From NCBI GenBank assembly GCA_963748095.1, contig CAVVIO010000006.1, positions 1 through 39,628 of the forward strand: DNA of 39,628 nt. Direction: 5' to 3'. The notes beneath the pieces are model-generated. The model worked only from the letters and a program-made list of their open reading frames with translations, searched no databases and was not told the DNA's origin. The position numbers and the translations under genes are program-made. Positions 16,584 through 26,520 of the stretch are shown piece by piece. The DNA comes from CAVVIO01 sp963748095 (GTDB lineage Bacteria > Bacteroidota > Bacteroidia > Bacteroidales > UBA10428). The first letter of the stretch is position 1, and each line of letters opens with the position of its first letter.

Positions 16584-17036
16584 CTACTTAGATTTAGTCA
16601 CAAAACCCTTTAAAGCACTACCGAGTTCATCCAGGTCATGATTCAGCTTATGTTTAAACGAGTCCCAATGTTCAATTCCTTCTGCATTGTATTCCTCAAT
16701 CTTCTTTTTTAATTTATCCTTTCTTAATTCCAATTCGGCCATTGTTTTTTCATACTTTGATTTTATATTTTCACTATTAAAAACAGATGAGGAATTAGTA
16801 TTATCATCCAAATTATTCTGAGTTTCTTTTATTTCCTTTTTCTTATTCTCTACTTTAGTAATGATTTCTTCCAAAGCCACTTTTAGTTTTTTCTTGGCTA
16901 CATTCACATCTTTTTTGGCAAGCTTAAATCTGCCCTTTGCCTCATTAAGTTCTTTTTCTAAAATTTCACAATTTGATATATCTGAACTATGGGCAAAACC
17001 TCCTACAGTTAAGTGCCTTAAAATATTTTTTTTCAT
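16584..17036 (-). CDS. coiled-coil stress-type protein, sll1863-like family
   Basis: 150 aa, mainly charged alpha-helix. EILEKELNEAKGRFKLAKKD and the following VNVAKKKLKVALEEII form a long coiled coil. A Ser/Asn-rich break (DDNTNSSSVFN) leads to a second helix (KSKYEKTMAELELRKDKLKK). The C-terminus HWDSFKHKLNHDLDELGSAL plus KGFVTKSK matches the W-x-x-F-K-x-x-x-N-H-D-x-D-E-L-G signature I associate with small Bacteroidota stress proteins annotated as sll1863 family. The N-terminal segment is only weakly signal-like. A decayed paralogue lies immediately upstream and a CsbD gene beyond it, which supports a stress role. Biochemical function is unknown. Confidence 0.6.
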   Translation of the reverse strand: MKKNILRHLTVGGFAHSSDISNCEILEKELNEAKGRFKLAKKDVNVAKKKLKVALEEIITKVENKKKEIKETQNNLDDNTNSSSVFNSENIKSKYEKTMAELELRKDKLKKKIEEYNAEGIEHWDSFKHKLNHDLDELGSALKGFVTKSK

Positions 17037-17089
17037 GTTTTTTGAATTTAATAATGATTGTCGAATGCTTATTTTATGTTTTCAACTGT

Positions 17090-17495
17090 TCAATTTTTCA
17101 TTGATTTGCCCAATTCATCTATATCATGGTTAAACTCATTTTTAAAATGATATCCATTCATTTTAGTTATCATCTTTCTTTATAGTCCGCTGGTTTCTTT
17201 TTTAAATCGCTGTTTTATTCTCCAATTCACTCAGCTTTTTTTTATAAACGTCTATATTTTCCTTTTGCTATCCTTGCTTTGAATTCAGTAATGAATTTCT
17301 GTTCAGCATATATTTTGAATTGCTGATAGTCACTGATAGAATCTTGTCTGGCCTGGTACAAATCAGTTTTAGAATCTGCCAAATCCTTTTCGGCTTCTTG
17401 TACTTTATCTTCTGCGTTTTCGACTTTTTCAGCAGATGACTGGCAACCGAAAAGTATTGTTACACTCAGAAATATGGGACACCCCAGGTATAAGA
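17090..17495 (-). pseudogene. decayed paralogue of the coiled-coil stress protein (lipoprotein type)
   Basis: Minus-strand reading gives a lipobox-like VTILFGCQSSAEKVENAEDK, then VQEAEKDLADSKTDLYQARQ and FITEFKARIAKGK in one frame. A shift to a second frame gives VYKKKLSELENK, in-frame stops follow, and the family ending NEFNHDIDELGKSMKN appears in a further frame, with its stop at 17090-17092. The EFNHDxDELG ending is shared with the intact gene at 16584-17036. Several shifts and stops and no clear start codon make it a pseudogene, unless sequence quality is very poor here. Confidence 0.7.
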
Positions 17496-17501
17496 CTTTT
17501 G

Positions 17502-17687
17502 TTAAAGTCCATTAATAATTTTGTTCAATTCTTCTTTGGTTTTACCCAGCTTGATTTGCAGCTTTCCATACATTTCCTCTTCTTTACCTTCATCAAACAT
17601 TAAGTCATTTTCAGTAAGGAATGCAAATTTCTGTTTGAGTTTACCTTTCTGTTCATTCCAGTTCCCTTTTAGTTCATTTTTGTTCAT
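17502..17687 (-). CDS. CsbD-family stress response protein
   Basis: 61 aa from ATG 17687, the normal CsbD length. MNKNELKGNWNEQKGKLKQK is the CsbD hallmark (NELKGNWNEQKGKLKQKFxxLTENDL), followed by GKEEEMYGKLQIKLGKTKEE. A longer open frame extends upstream to 17843, but the family begins at this Met. CsbD-like proteins accumulate under general stress in many bacteria; the molecular role is unclear. It heads a minus-strand cluster with the two coiled-coil paralogues. Confidence 0.9.
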   Translation of the reverse strand: MNKNELKGNWNEQKGKLKQKFAFLTENDLMFDEGKEEEMYGKLQIKLGKTKEELNKIINGL

Positions 17688-17843
17688 GACGTTAGATATT
17701 AGTTGTTGCATCTGGCAATTCAGTGATGAATAAAATTCCACCTTTACAAAGGTTAGGCTATTAATCAAAGAAACTATTACATAATTCTGTGTATTAGTTA
17801 CATCATTCACACTCTTGAATAAATACAAATGTATTTGACCCAA

Positions 17844-18223
17844 GTCTGGGTGTAGATTGTATCTATACCCTTATATTCTCACGCATCGCATGTGTCAGCC
17901 TACAGGCAAAGGCAGGTTAGCTTGTTACACCAGTAAAATATAATAAGCCGAACAGACCCCTGATTCGGTAGCAGCATTCACCAACCTGTCATCCGCTTTT
18001 ACCAATATTGCAACAACTGTATCAGAGTCGTGTTTTAAACCCAGGATTGCATGAAAAACGCAACAGGACATCCATTTGAACGTTAGCGGCTTAATAAAAC
18101 AACGCAACCATTTATGATGAATTCCCATCTTAGGGATACAAACGCTTACAATAAACCGGACAATTAGTATCTGTTATACATCAATTAATATTTTACTCCA
18201 ATTTTAAAACTAATTCAACTTAT
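17844..18223. other. intergenic region between divergent CsbD and surface-protein genes
   Basis: No convincing gene in 380 nt. ACAACGCAACC followed by TTTATGA at 18098-18117 is shared with the remnant at 14918, which suggests a conserved leader. The 110 nt between it and the 18224 start is AT-rich and should hold the promoter. Confidence 0.4.
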
Positions 18224-19024
18224 ATGAAAAACGTCCTGCTAACCTTAGGCTTAATCATTCTGCCCCTGGCAGGCCTGCACTGTCAGGAACCCTCAGATAA
18301 AACAGCCGGCAACCACACCGGTTTCCTGCACCTGGAATCCGGCTTTATGTATCCCCACGGAAAGATACGGGAGAATATTGCCGTGAGGCAAAACATTAGT
18401 TCCTATTATGTGGATCAGTCCTCAGACGGTCATGTTTCTTCGGAAACCTACGGAGTATTTTTTAGTCTTAGATATGAATATTTTATTGAGAAACTGAATG
18501 CCGGGATATCAACCGGGTTGAGATATACAGGTTTCCAAAGTACGATCTCAGGCAACAGTTCCGACAAGGCCGATTTTTTCTACCTGCGCTATTCCATGAT
18601 CAATACCGACACGAAGTTTGCACGAGTGAAAGATATTACAGAAACAAAAGGTTTTATCTCTATTCCGGTTGAGTTGAGATTTATTCCTATACAGTACAAG
18701 AACGTAGGATTATTTGCCAAAGCCGGAATTGAATTCAGTATACTGAACCCTGTAAAAAAAACGGACATTGATTTTCAGGAAGCATCGATGGAAGCATACC
18801 AGGATGAAGTGCTGAGCAACATTACTGTTCAACCGGATAATTTTTATGCTGCCTTTTATAGTTCGGTTGGCATAGCAATCGGAAAAAAAGATAAACCTCA
18901 TTACATATTCGAAGTCTTTCTTCCTTCACCTTTACTTAGCAAAAATAATTTTGCCCTAACCGAAGTAAATTCTTTTACAGGATTTAAATTTTCTGTTCAA
19001 ATCCCCTTAAAAAAATCAAATTAA
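18224..19024 (+). CDS. exported protein, probable outer-membrane beta-barrel, unknown function
   Basis: 266 aa with a signal peptide (VLLTLGLIILPLAGLHCQ). The mature part is strand-rich with aromatic-ended segments (GFLHLESGFMYPHGKI, YGVFFSLRYEYFIEKLNAGI, TGLRYTGFQST, FISIPVELRFIPIQY, NVGLFAKAGIEFSIL, FYAAFYSSVGIAIGKK, FTGFKFSVQIPLKKSN), as in small OmpA-like or porin-like 8-10 strand barrels. The next gene, a lipoprotein, starts 10 nt after the stop, so they form an operon. Its first 50 nt are duplicated as a remnant at 14933. No named family recognised. Confidence 0.6.
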   Translation: MKNVLLTLGLIILPLAGLHCQEPSDKTAGNHTGFLHLESGFMYPHGKIRENIAVRQNISSYYVDQSSDGHVSSETYGVFFSLRYEYFIEKLNAGISTGLRYTGFQSTISGNSSDKADFFYLRYSMINTDTKFARVKDITETKGFISIPVELRFIPIQYKNVGLFAKAGIEFSILNPVKKTDIDFQEASMEAYQDEVLSNITVQPDNFYAAFYSSVGIAIGKKDKPHYIFEVFLPSPLLSKNNFALTEVNSFTGFKFSVQIPLKKSN

Positions 19025-19034
19025 ATCATCAGCC

Positions 19035-19628
19035 ATGAAAATTATCAGAATTATACCCCTGATCATATTATTTTCATTATTGTTTTCCTGTGAAAAAATG
19101 GAGGATTATTCGTTATCACAAACTATCTTTATCGAAGACCCCTACTACCCGGGTTTACCCATTTACTCGGAGTGGGGATACAATACCTTCGGGGCCTATA
19201 TCGACCGGAAACCATTTGTTTCGACGGATGATAACCTTCCGGTAAAAATAATTGTCAATTCCGACACGCTCCACATGATACTGAGAGGCAAAATGGAAGG
19301 TCAGGATGTAGACCTTGAATTTTCCATTAAAGGCTATTCCCTTGCCACTTATAATGATCTGACCGAACTAGACAGCACTACCATTAACCTGAAGGAAAAC
19401 GGAAGACAGGTGAAATTAAAGATATGGGAGGATGAACAAATCCTTAACCTGATCGAAGGGGAATTAACGTTCGACCGGGTACAGAAATTATTTGTGGATG
19501 AGGAACCTGACCGGACAATCATATCCGGACATTTCAAACTGAAAACATTCCTGAACGATGAGCCGATTGCTATTTCCTATGGCCGATTCGATTTTGGAAT
19601 TGGGTATGAGAATTTTTATAATTATTGA
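19035..19628 (+). CDS. lipoprotein of unknown function, partner of the preceding barrel protein
   Basis: 197 aa. The signal peptide ends in a lipobox (LLFSCEKMEDYS). The mature part is beta-rich with alternating charged residues (LPVKIIVNSDTLHMILRGKM, VDLEFSIKGYSLATY, RTIISGHFKLKTFLND). There are no cysteines beyond the lipid anchor and no known motif. The 10-nt spacing to the 18224 gene points to co-expression and perhaps a complex in the envelope. Confidence 0.55.
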   Translation: MKIIRIIPLIILFSLLFSCEKMEDYSLSQTIFIEDPYYPGLPIYSEWGYNTFGAYIDRKPFVSTDDNLPVKIIVNSDTLHMILRGKMEGQDVDLEFSIKGYSLATYNDLTELDSTTINLKENGRQVKLKIWEDEQILNLIEGELTFDRVQKLFVDEEPDRTIISGHFKLKTFLNDEPIAISYGRFDFGIGYENFYNY

Positions 19629-19687
19629 GGCGATTCTTCAATTAAATTTTTTTAGAATTATAGCAATTAATTTCTTTGTAAATTATT

Positions 19688-19814
19688 TGTCATCCTGAAC
19701 CTGTCTGCATCAGGCAGGCGAAGTGAAGGATCTCTTCGCAAGTATATTCTTTCTTACAACAGATCCTTCACGTCGTCCGTCTTCCTCCGTCAGCCATACT
19801 TGTTCAGGATGACA
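19688..19814. repeat. 127-bp inverted-repeat element (TGTCATCCTGAAC type)
   Basis: Perfect 13-bp terminal inverted repeats TGTCATCCTGAAC (19688-19700) and GTTCAGGATGACA (19802-19814). They enclose a second perfect 11-bp pair, GTGAAGGATCT (19723-19733) and AGATCCTTCAC (19761-19771). The nested pairs make a long cruciform or hairpin. Similar 'CATCCTGAAC...GAAGGATCT' palindromes are common intergenic repeats in Bacteroidota. It lies between convergent genes, so it may also terminate transcription. Confidence 0.75.
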
Positions 19815-19867
19815 AGAAAGCGTGATCGTAATAAAGCGGTAGACGTGGCGAAGGATGACAAAACATC

Positions 19868-22458
19868 TCACCGGTTTACAGTCATCTTAACCGTGCTGTA
19901 AGTATCACCGGTAATAACCTTGCAAAAATAAATACCCCTTTTCAGATTACTTCCGTCAATAGTTATTCTGCATGTTCCTGCCGGATGTATTCCCTTGTTC
20001 ACTGTTTTTACCTCTCTGCCTGTAATATTGGTAATCACAAGAGTTACATTTACTGCCTTTTTAAGGGTAAACTGTAAGTATGCCCGGTCACTAAACGGAT
20101 TTGGATAAATAATAATCTCATCCATGGAATTCTTTAGCTGATTCAATCCGGATGGTTCGTTAACGGTAATCATTACAGTGTCGGTAGCTGTAGCACTTGA
20201 ATCGTCGGTAACTACCAGGGAAATGGCATGAACACCCTGTGTCAGATCTACCGAAGGCTGCACACCGGTGGCTATCTGATTGCCGTTTTCACTCCATATA
20301 TAAGAAACTATGGTACCATCTATATCGGTACTGCCGGAACCATCCAGGGTAACTGTTACGCTGCCATTGTTACTTGAATCTGTTACTACCTGATCGACTC
20401 CGGCATTAGCAACCGGGGTATAATTCGGATGTTGCTGAATTGTTATCATTACGGTGTCGGTAGCTGTAGCGCTTGAATCGTCGGTAACTACCAGTGAAAT
20501 GGTATGAGTGCCCAGTGAAAGATCTACTGAAGGTTGAACACCTGTCGCTATCTGGCTTCCGTTTTCACTCCATACATACGAAACAATTATACCGTCTATA
20601 TCGGTACTGCCGGAACCATCAAGCATCACCGTTTCGCTGCCGCTGTTGTTGGTATCAGCCACAACCTGGTCAGGTCCGGCATCGGCAACCGGTGTAAAAT
20701 TAGGATGACCGTGTACTGTAATCATTACTGTATCCGTAGCTCTCCCGTTATAGTCATCTGTTACTGTCAGGATAATCGTATGAATTCCCACAGCCAGATT
20801 AATGACAGGATTAACACCCGATGCTATTGTACTTCCGTTGTCGCTCCATGAATAAGATACAATGTTACCGTCTGTATCTGTACTTCCCGATCCGTCGAGA
20901 GTTACCGGTTCGTTTCCCGTAAAATTAGTGTCCATAACCGTTTGATCCGAACCGGCATCGGCAACAGGAGGAATATTTACCAGTACATTCAGACTATCGG
21001 TAGCGATAGCACTTGAATCGTCGGTTACTGTCAGTGAGATATGATGAATGCCAGTGGTAAAATCAACCGTAGGAGTTACTCCGGTAGCAATCGTGTCCCC
21101 GTTCTCTTTCCATAAATAGGATATTATCTTCCCGTCTGCATCTGTACTTCCGGAAGCGTTGAGCGTAACTGATTCGTTGCCGCTGTTGTCAGTATCTGTA
21201 ATAAACAGGTCGGAACCGGCATCGACATCGGGGATCATATTCAGACTATCCCTGTAAACAAATGTTGTGATACTTTGCGGATCGAGTGCAGCAGAAAAGG
21301 AATCGCCGGAAACAGTAAATGTACTGTCTAACACAACATTTTTATTGGCGGAAGTGGTATACCGTCGTAAGGCTTGATACAGTCCCATTTTGAAGAGAAA
21401 ATGCCACTGTTGATGCACCTGAATTTCTGTTGAGCGCAACAATTACCACGTTGTTTCCTTTTTTATAGGCTGTTACATCAATATTCGTCAGCAGAGCCGG
21501 TAGTAACATTCACCCTGGTAAAACCAGGACGGATAAACCTTGAAAACTGTGACATAACATATCCTCTCTTGGTAATGTTGCTGTTATCGTCTATCAGTCC
21601 GTAATACCTTCTGATGTACCACCAGGTATACACACTGAATCCGGCATTCATACAATCGTTTATTTCCTTTCCCATTTTCATGGCTCCGCTCCAGATATTG
21701 GCACTGTCCGTATCAGAATAATGTTCGGTCATCCATATTTCTTTCCCCTTTTCTCTTGCCAGCGGATATGCCTCAAGTCCGCTACCATAGATATGCCCTC
21801 CAATGACTGATATTTTTGAGCACGCTAATGAGTCGTTCAGAACAGGATCAGTTAAGGAATGGTCGAAATGAAATGATTCGGCTACAATCAGATTATTTTC
21901 CACGGCCGAACCATAACCTCTGAGAAAACTAACGAATTGAGAAGATGTCCAGCCACATGATTCGTAGTCCGGAAGCCAGTCCGGCTCATTCTGAAGAGAA
22001 AGTGCATAAAGTGGGGCATTCTTACTGTTCATATAATCTGCAAAGGACTTCAGATATTTCGCAAAAGCCCCGTAATATTGTGGTTTAAGATATCCCTGGA
22101 TTGTACTGTTATTGCTTTTCATATAGGCAGGAGGTGACCAGGGTGTTGCATACACGGTAACCCCGAAAGACCTGGCCCGCTGTGCGGTTGGGTATTCCAT
22201 GTAAAAATAGTTAGGATCAGGAGATATGCGCACGCGAAGCACGCTTAAACCGATTTTACCATCTCCCACACCAAAAGCTTTATTAGCCTGATCAACAGTT
22301 AAGTCCGGTATCCACCCGGGCATGTTCATCCCGCCGAAACCTCTTATATACTGATCTTTTGCAGCCAGATCAATGGTGGCTGTTTGTGCTTTTAAGTAAA
22401 CGGAAAGTAACATAAGTGCAATACCCATTCCAACAATTCTCCCGGTATATCTCATCAT
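19868..22458 (-). CDS. secreted GH30 (xylanase-like) enzyme with four PKD domains and T9SS sorting tail; two frameshifts
   Basis: A signal peptide (MGIALMLLSVYLKAQ) is followed by a GH30 barrel: QYIRGFGGMNMPGWI, then SLQNEPDW with the acid/base Glu158 and EIWMTEHYSD with the nucleophile Glu245. The pattern resembles GH30 subfamily 8 glucuronoxylanases. The barrel is followed by the usual GH30 side beta domain (DVTAYKKGNNVVIVALNRNS), four PKD/Ig-like repeats of about 93 aa (ADAG-D...LDGSGSTD-DG-IVSY-W...) and a C-terminal T9SS type A sorting domain (YPNPFSDRAYLQFTL ... GIYFCKVITG). One-base shifts near 21481-21485 and near 21364-21368 split the side domain across three frames; otherwise all parts are intact, in order and on one strand. 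The product would be exported by the Sec and T9SS pathways and attached to or released from the surface. Confidence 0.85.
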
Positions 22459-22703
22459 TAGAAATTTTTGCCATAAATATAATTAATAATGAAAACTTAG
22501 GCCCGAAGAATGCTTTTAAATTGCGCCTGTATAATATTCCGTGATTTTAATCTTTTGAGATTTCTCGATTTTCAGTGCGCTTCTGTTAATACCCTATACC
22601 GTTTCACAGCTGATTTGGATTTGCAACCTATATCATTTTCATGATTTTTAAAGTCACCCACCTATACCAAAGTCCAGCTTTTCACCTTTGCTGACCTTAT
22701 CTC

Positions 22704-25453
22704 CTACTTTACCGTTTCAATCTTAATACCACTATTATGTTCACCACCGGACTTGTTGAGTCTGTACCTGAAGGATAACATAACGTACCGGCCAATCATA
22801 TTTGAATTTACTTCGCGGATATAATTATACTCACTTACCCGGCTCACCCCGGTATTTTTGTTCAGCAGGTCGTAAGCTTCAATGCTCAGCATTCCCCTGT
22901 TACTGGCTAGAAAATGATAGTCAATTTCAGCATTTACCAGCGGAACCAAAATAGCATTATTGAAACTTCTTGAATCGTACCGGGTGACATCGGAACTGAT
23001 ACTGAAATGCCAGCGTTGATCAGGTGTATACCGAATTTCACCATAAGCCGAAGAATTCAGGTACTTCCTGTTCAACTCCTGTTGAATAGAATAACTGGCA
23101 TCCGTTAAGCTTATGGCCCCCCCTAACTCAATATCCCATTTCGCCTTTTTGCGGTTATCAATCTTTAGCCCGGCCTTATGGGTGTTATTTATATTGATAT
23201 TTCTGCTGGAGTTAACATAGCTGATACCCTTGTTCCAGCTCTCTTTCAGATCAATGCTAATTTTAATTCCCAAAAATCGCACTGGAGTCGAAAAATAAAT
23301 ACTTGCCGAGGTTGTATAATCATCGGGTACATTCATCAGAAAGATCCTCTGACTAAGATCATTGGAGATATCGAATGACTGGTTGATTTTATCTTTTGTA
23401 TACCTGCCATTTAAATTAGCAAATACGGAAGTAAACGAGAACTGATCGAACAAAAACCACGACAGACTCAGATTATGCCTGTATTCAGGCTTCAGATATC
23501 TGTTACCATAATAAATTTCAAACGGATTATTTGCATTAATAATGGGCAATAACTGTATCGCCGTCGGAACCAAATTCGATGTTGTATAATAAACACTAAA
23601 ACGCTGACTGGTTTTATACTCGTAATCCCACGAAAACTGGGGAAGTAATGCAAAATTATTTTTTGTGATGATGTTACTTCCATTTAGTTTATTCATCAGT
23701 TTTCCGAATTCATATTCCACTCCGAAATTAATTTTACTTTTTTTGGTATATTTTTTAAAATTCAATACCGGTTTAACGTATCCGTATTGCCTGTTTAATA
23801 ACGGGCTCAGCGAATCAACAGTGATTTCCGGGTTTTGGCCCTGTTTCCTGTCGATTTTTTCAGCAACATTGCCTGCCTCAACTGAAGGTTCAAGATACCA
23901 GCCGGGGCCGATCTTCCTAAGTCCTGAAATACTGCCGGAATATTGAAATTGGTGGTTTTGATTATCAGAGTATTGCGAATCCTCAACAGGAACCGGATCA
24001 GTTGTCAGCAGGGAAATATTATCCCAGTTGCTCTTTTTTAAGCTCTGATTATATTTAATACTTCCTCTCATTTTCAACATTTTCCAGTTCCCTTTGCCTT
24101 TTCTCAACCACGATCCGTATGCCGAAGTATTAAGCTGGCCCGAATGGCTCATGGTATTATTGTCAAGTGAATTTACCAATTCACCGTCGGTTAGGCTCTG
24201 TGTTGATCCGTTAGACCCGGAGTTGCTATTCATAAGCGTTACAATTCCGTTCAGCAGAAAATGTTGTTTTTTACTGGCTTTGTTTCTCCACCCTACATTA
24301 AAAAGATGGTTGGTATTATCTCCGTTACCGTACTGTTGCGAATTTTGTTCAAATGTGCTGTTCGTTGTAAAATTGCGCGTGTAGGAATTTGTTGCCTCAT
24401 CCTTTTTACTACCATTGCCCATGTAGGAAATATTGAACCGGTTGTTTTTTGCAAATTCATAAGAGTAATTTATTCCGCCGGCACCCGAAGTAAGATTTCC
24501 GGTAATCGATTGTCCGAAGTCCACGGGTAAAGAATTATCAGCTTCAAGGGTAATTGTCGAACCACCACCGCTCATCATACTGCGGATTCCTCCGTTGAAG
24601 TCGAGGTAATCCTGAAATGAAAAACCCGGTTTATTTATATTGTTGAGCATTCCCAGCATAGCCAGCTGATGTTTGTCTGTGAACCTATACACCTTTGCAT
24701 TGCCCTGATAATGATCATCAGTACCTGCACCTGCTTTTACGTTACCAAAAACAGCTTTTTTCATTCCTTCCTTCAATTCAAAATTGATGGTTTTATTATA
24801 TTCACTGTCATCAATCCCAAGTAATTCAGCCTCGTCGGTCTTTTTATCATAAACCTGAACCTTATCGATACTTTCTGCAGGCAGGTTTTTGGTGGCCACT
24901 TTCGGATCGTTACCGAAAAATTCCTTGCCATCTACCAGAACCCGGTTTACATTTTCTCCCATTGCCTTAATATTTCCTGCCCGGTCCACTTCAACACCCG
25001 GAAGTTTTTTGAGCAGATCTTCAGCAACAGCATCGGGTCTTGTTTTAAATGCAGAAGCATTATACTCCACCGTATCCTTCTTGATCAGCAACGGAACTCT
25101 CTCGGCTGACACCTGCACAGCACCCAGTTCAACAGGGGCAGGTTTAAGAACTATGGTGCCCAGATCACCTCCGCCCGAAAACGGAACTTTTATTTTTTTG
25201 AGAATGTTGCATACCCCATAAATGCAACCTGGAGCAAATATTCCTTTGCTGAAATTCTCGGAATCTCAAACTTCCCTTGTGCATTTGTAATGCAAAAGCT
25301 CTCTATGGTCGAATCGGTTGGGTTAAGAAGGACCACTGTTGCATATTGTAAAGGATTTGCTTCCGGATCGATAACATCGCCAAATATTTTGCTTTGTTGT
25401 GCTTTTAATCCAATTGAAATAAAAACAATCAATAGAGTAAGAATTTTTCGCAT
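22704..25453 (-). CDS. TonB-receptor-like outer-membrane beta-barrel protein (OMP_b-brl_3 type), frameshift in an A7 tract
   Basis: Starts at 25453 with a signal peptide (KILTLLIVFISIGLKAQ) and a carboxypeptidase-regulatory-like domain (GDVIDPEANPLQYATVVLLN ... FEIPRISAKEYLLQVAFMGY). It continues through a plug-like segment (KKDTVEYNASAFKTRPDAVA, EDLLKKLPGVEVDRAGNIKA, NRVLVDGKEFFGNDPKVATK, NLPAESIDKVQVYDKKTDEA) into a long C-terminal barrel ending LSFRYRLNKSGGEHNSGIKI. This is typical of the outer-membrane beta-barrel family paired with GLPGLI proteins. The frame breaks in an A7 run (25193-25199); one more A joins FSKK to IKVPFSGGGDLGTIVLKP. The second open part alone lacks a signal peptide. 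It lies 86 nt downstream of the GLPGLI gene in one operon. Ligand unknown. Confidence 0.8.
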
Positions 25454-25539
25454 ATGAAAAAGGTTTTTATAATCTTAACAGAATGGAAATCGGATAAATA
25501 GAACTTTGATAGACAGCGTAAATAATTGGCCGGTGTTGA

Positions 25540-26294
25540 TTATTCTGTTTTTATGATCATCATATCCCCACTTTTCGTATTCAATTCCTTTGTTTTTTCC
25601 TCCACTATTTTATCAAATTCCTGCTAGGGTCAATCTTTTTCCTTTTTTAGGTCTTGAAATTTCCCTCGGATCAATTTCCTTAAAATCAATATTACTGGCT
25701 GTTAACAACATTTTGCCGTTGTCAACATCAACGGAAAGAATCAGCCCGGGCAAACCTGCAAAACCATCGGGACCGGTCTGGATTGGAATTTCCGGAGCAA
25801 ACCAGGCAACTAGTTTTCTTTTCGGCACCGGCAAGCTCAGCTTCGAGACAGTTATATCCCAGTATTTTTTTCTGATTCCCTGTTATTTTCCATTTCATAG
25901 AATCGATGGAGGATTCTATTAAAAATGTGCGACTCATGAATTCTCGCTGCTCAATCTTCATTTTGTTTTTCATATCCGTGAATACGAAGTCCTCGGGTTC
26001 AACGATTTTTACTGTCCAGTTAATACCGGATGTCTCCTGTGAAATTTCAGTTTCCGGTTCATTATCACTTACCTTGTTCCTGTAAAGCGATTTATCCTGG
26101 TTAAACAGTAATTCTTTTTTCGATTTTTGCTCTTTAGGAAGCATATCAGCTATTTCACTGTTCCCGTCTCCCTGTAGTTTCATTTCAAATTTACGGGAAG
26201 CATTGTAGGAAATAATACCGGAATGTTGCCATTCCTGAGGAAAGCTTATTAGTGATAAACTACAAAGTACCAATACAAATGTTAATGTTTTCAT
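25540..26294 (-). CDS. GLPGLI family protein, two frameshifts
   Basis: Exported protein of the GLPGLI family, named for its conserved motif, seen here in DGFAGLPGLILSVDV. The signal peptide is TLTFVLVLCSLSLISFPQ. The body includes ELLFNQDKSLYRN, NWTVKIVEPEDFVFTDMKNK, SMKWKITGNQKKILGYNCLE and VAWFAPEIPIQTGPDG, all typical of the family. The coding frame is split at a four-base run (25814-25817) and again at 25620-25621. Removing one base from each restores LVAWFAPE and then EFDKIVEEKTKELN, ending with a stop at 25540-25542. First gene of an operon with the downstream outer-membrane barrel. Phased repeats just upstream suggest control by the divergent two-component system. Confidence 0.8.
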
Positions 26295-26323
26295 AGTATA
26301 AATTTTTCTGATTTGTTTGTTGA

Positions 26324-26331
26324 CAAATGTA
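26324..26331 (-). promoter_or_regulatory. putative Bacteroidota -7 promoter box of the GLPGLI operon
   Basis: Read on the minus strand this is TACATTTG, a perfect TAnnTTTG box, 30 nt before the GLPGLI start codon. The -33 position falls within the phased GTTAA repeats at 26351-26390, where a regulator could contact RNA polymerase. Confidence 0.55.
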
Positions 26332-26350
26332 GGCGCTGTAAGGATTATAA

Positions 26351-26390
26351 GAGGTTAAACGTAACCCAATTAAGGTTAATTAAAGTTAAC
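26351..26390. promoter_or_regulatory. phased GGTTAA repeats, putative response-regulator operator (GLPGLI side)
   Basis: Read on the plus strand, GAGGTTAAAC (26351), TAAGGTTAAT (26371) and TAAAGTTAAC (26381) lie in exact steps of 20 and 10 bp, i.e. on one face of the helix. They sit 57-96 nt upstream of the GLPGLI start codon. The same motif occurs at 26551-26570 in front of the divergent histidine kinase gene. Confidence 0.6.
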
Positions 26391-26520
26391 GGATTGCAGA
26401 AGCAGCAATCTGGAATTCACAAGGAATACTTTAGAAAAACCAGGCTTCATAAAGATTATCCGATAGATTTAATGAAATTAGCCAGTTAATTGAGAAATTC
26501 ATTAATAATTATCTGTTTTT

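Noticed and set aside
17687..17843. N-terminal extension of the CsbD protein to 113 aa
   Set aside because: CsbD proteins start at MNKNELKGNW-like sequence; the extra 52 residues are not family-like and probably include the leader.
25613..25834. A separate small protein containing GLPGLI
   Set aside because: It is the middle of the 25540-26294 GLPGLI gene, displaced by a one-base shift.
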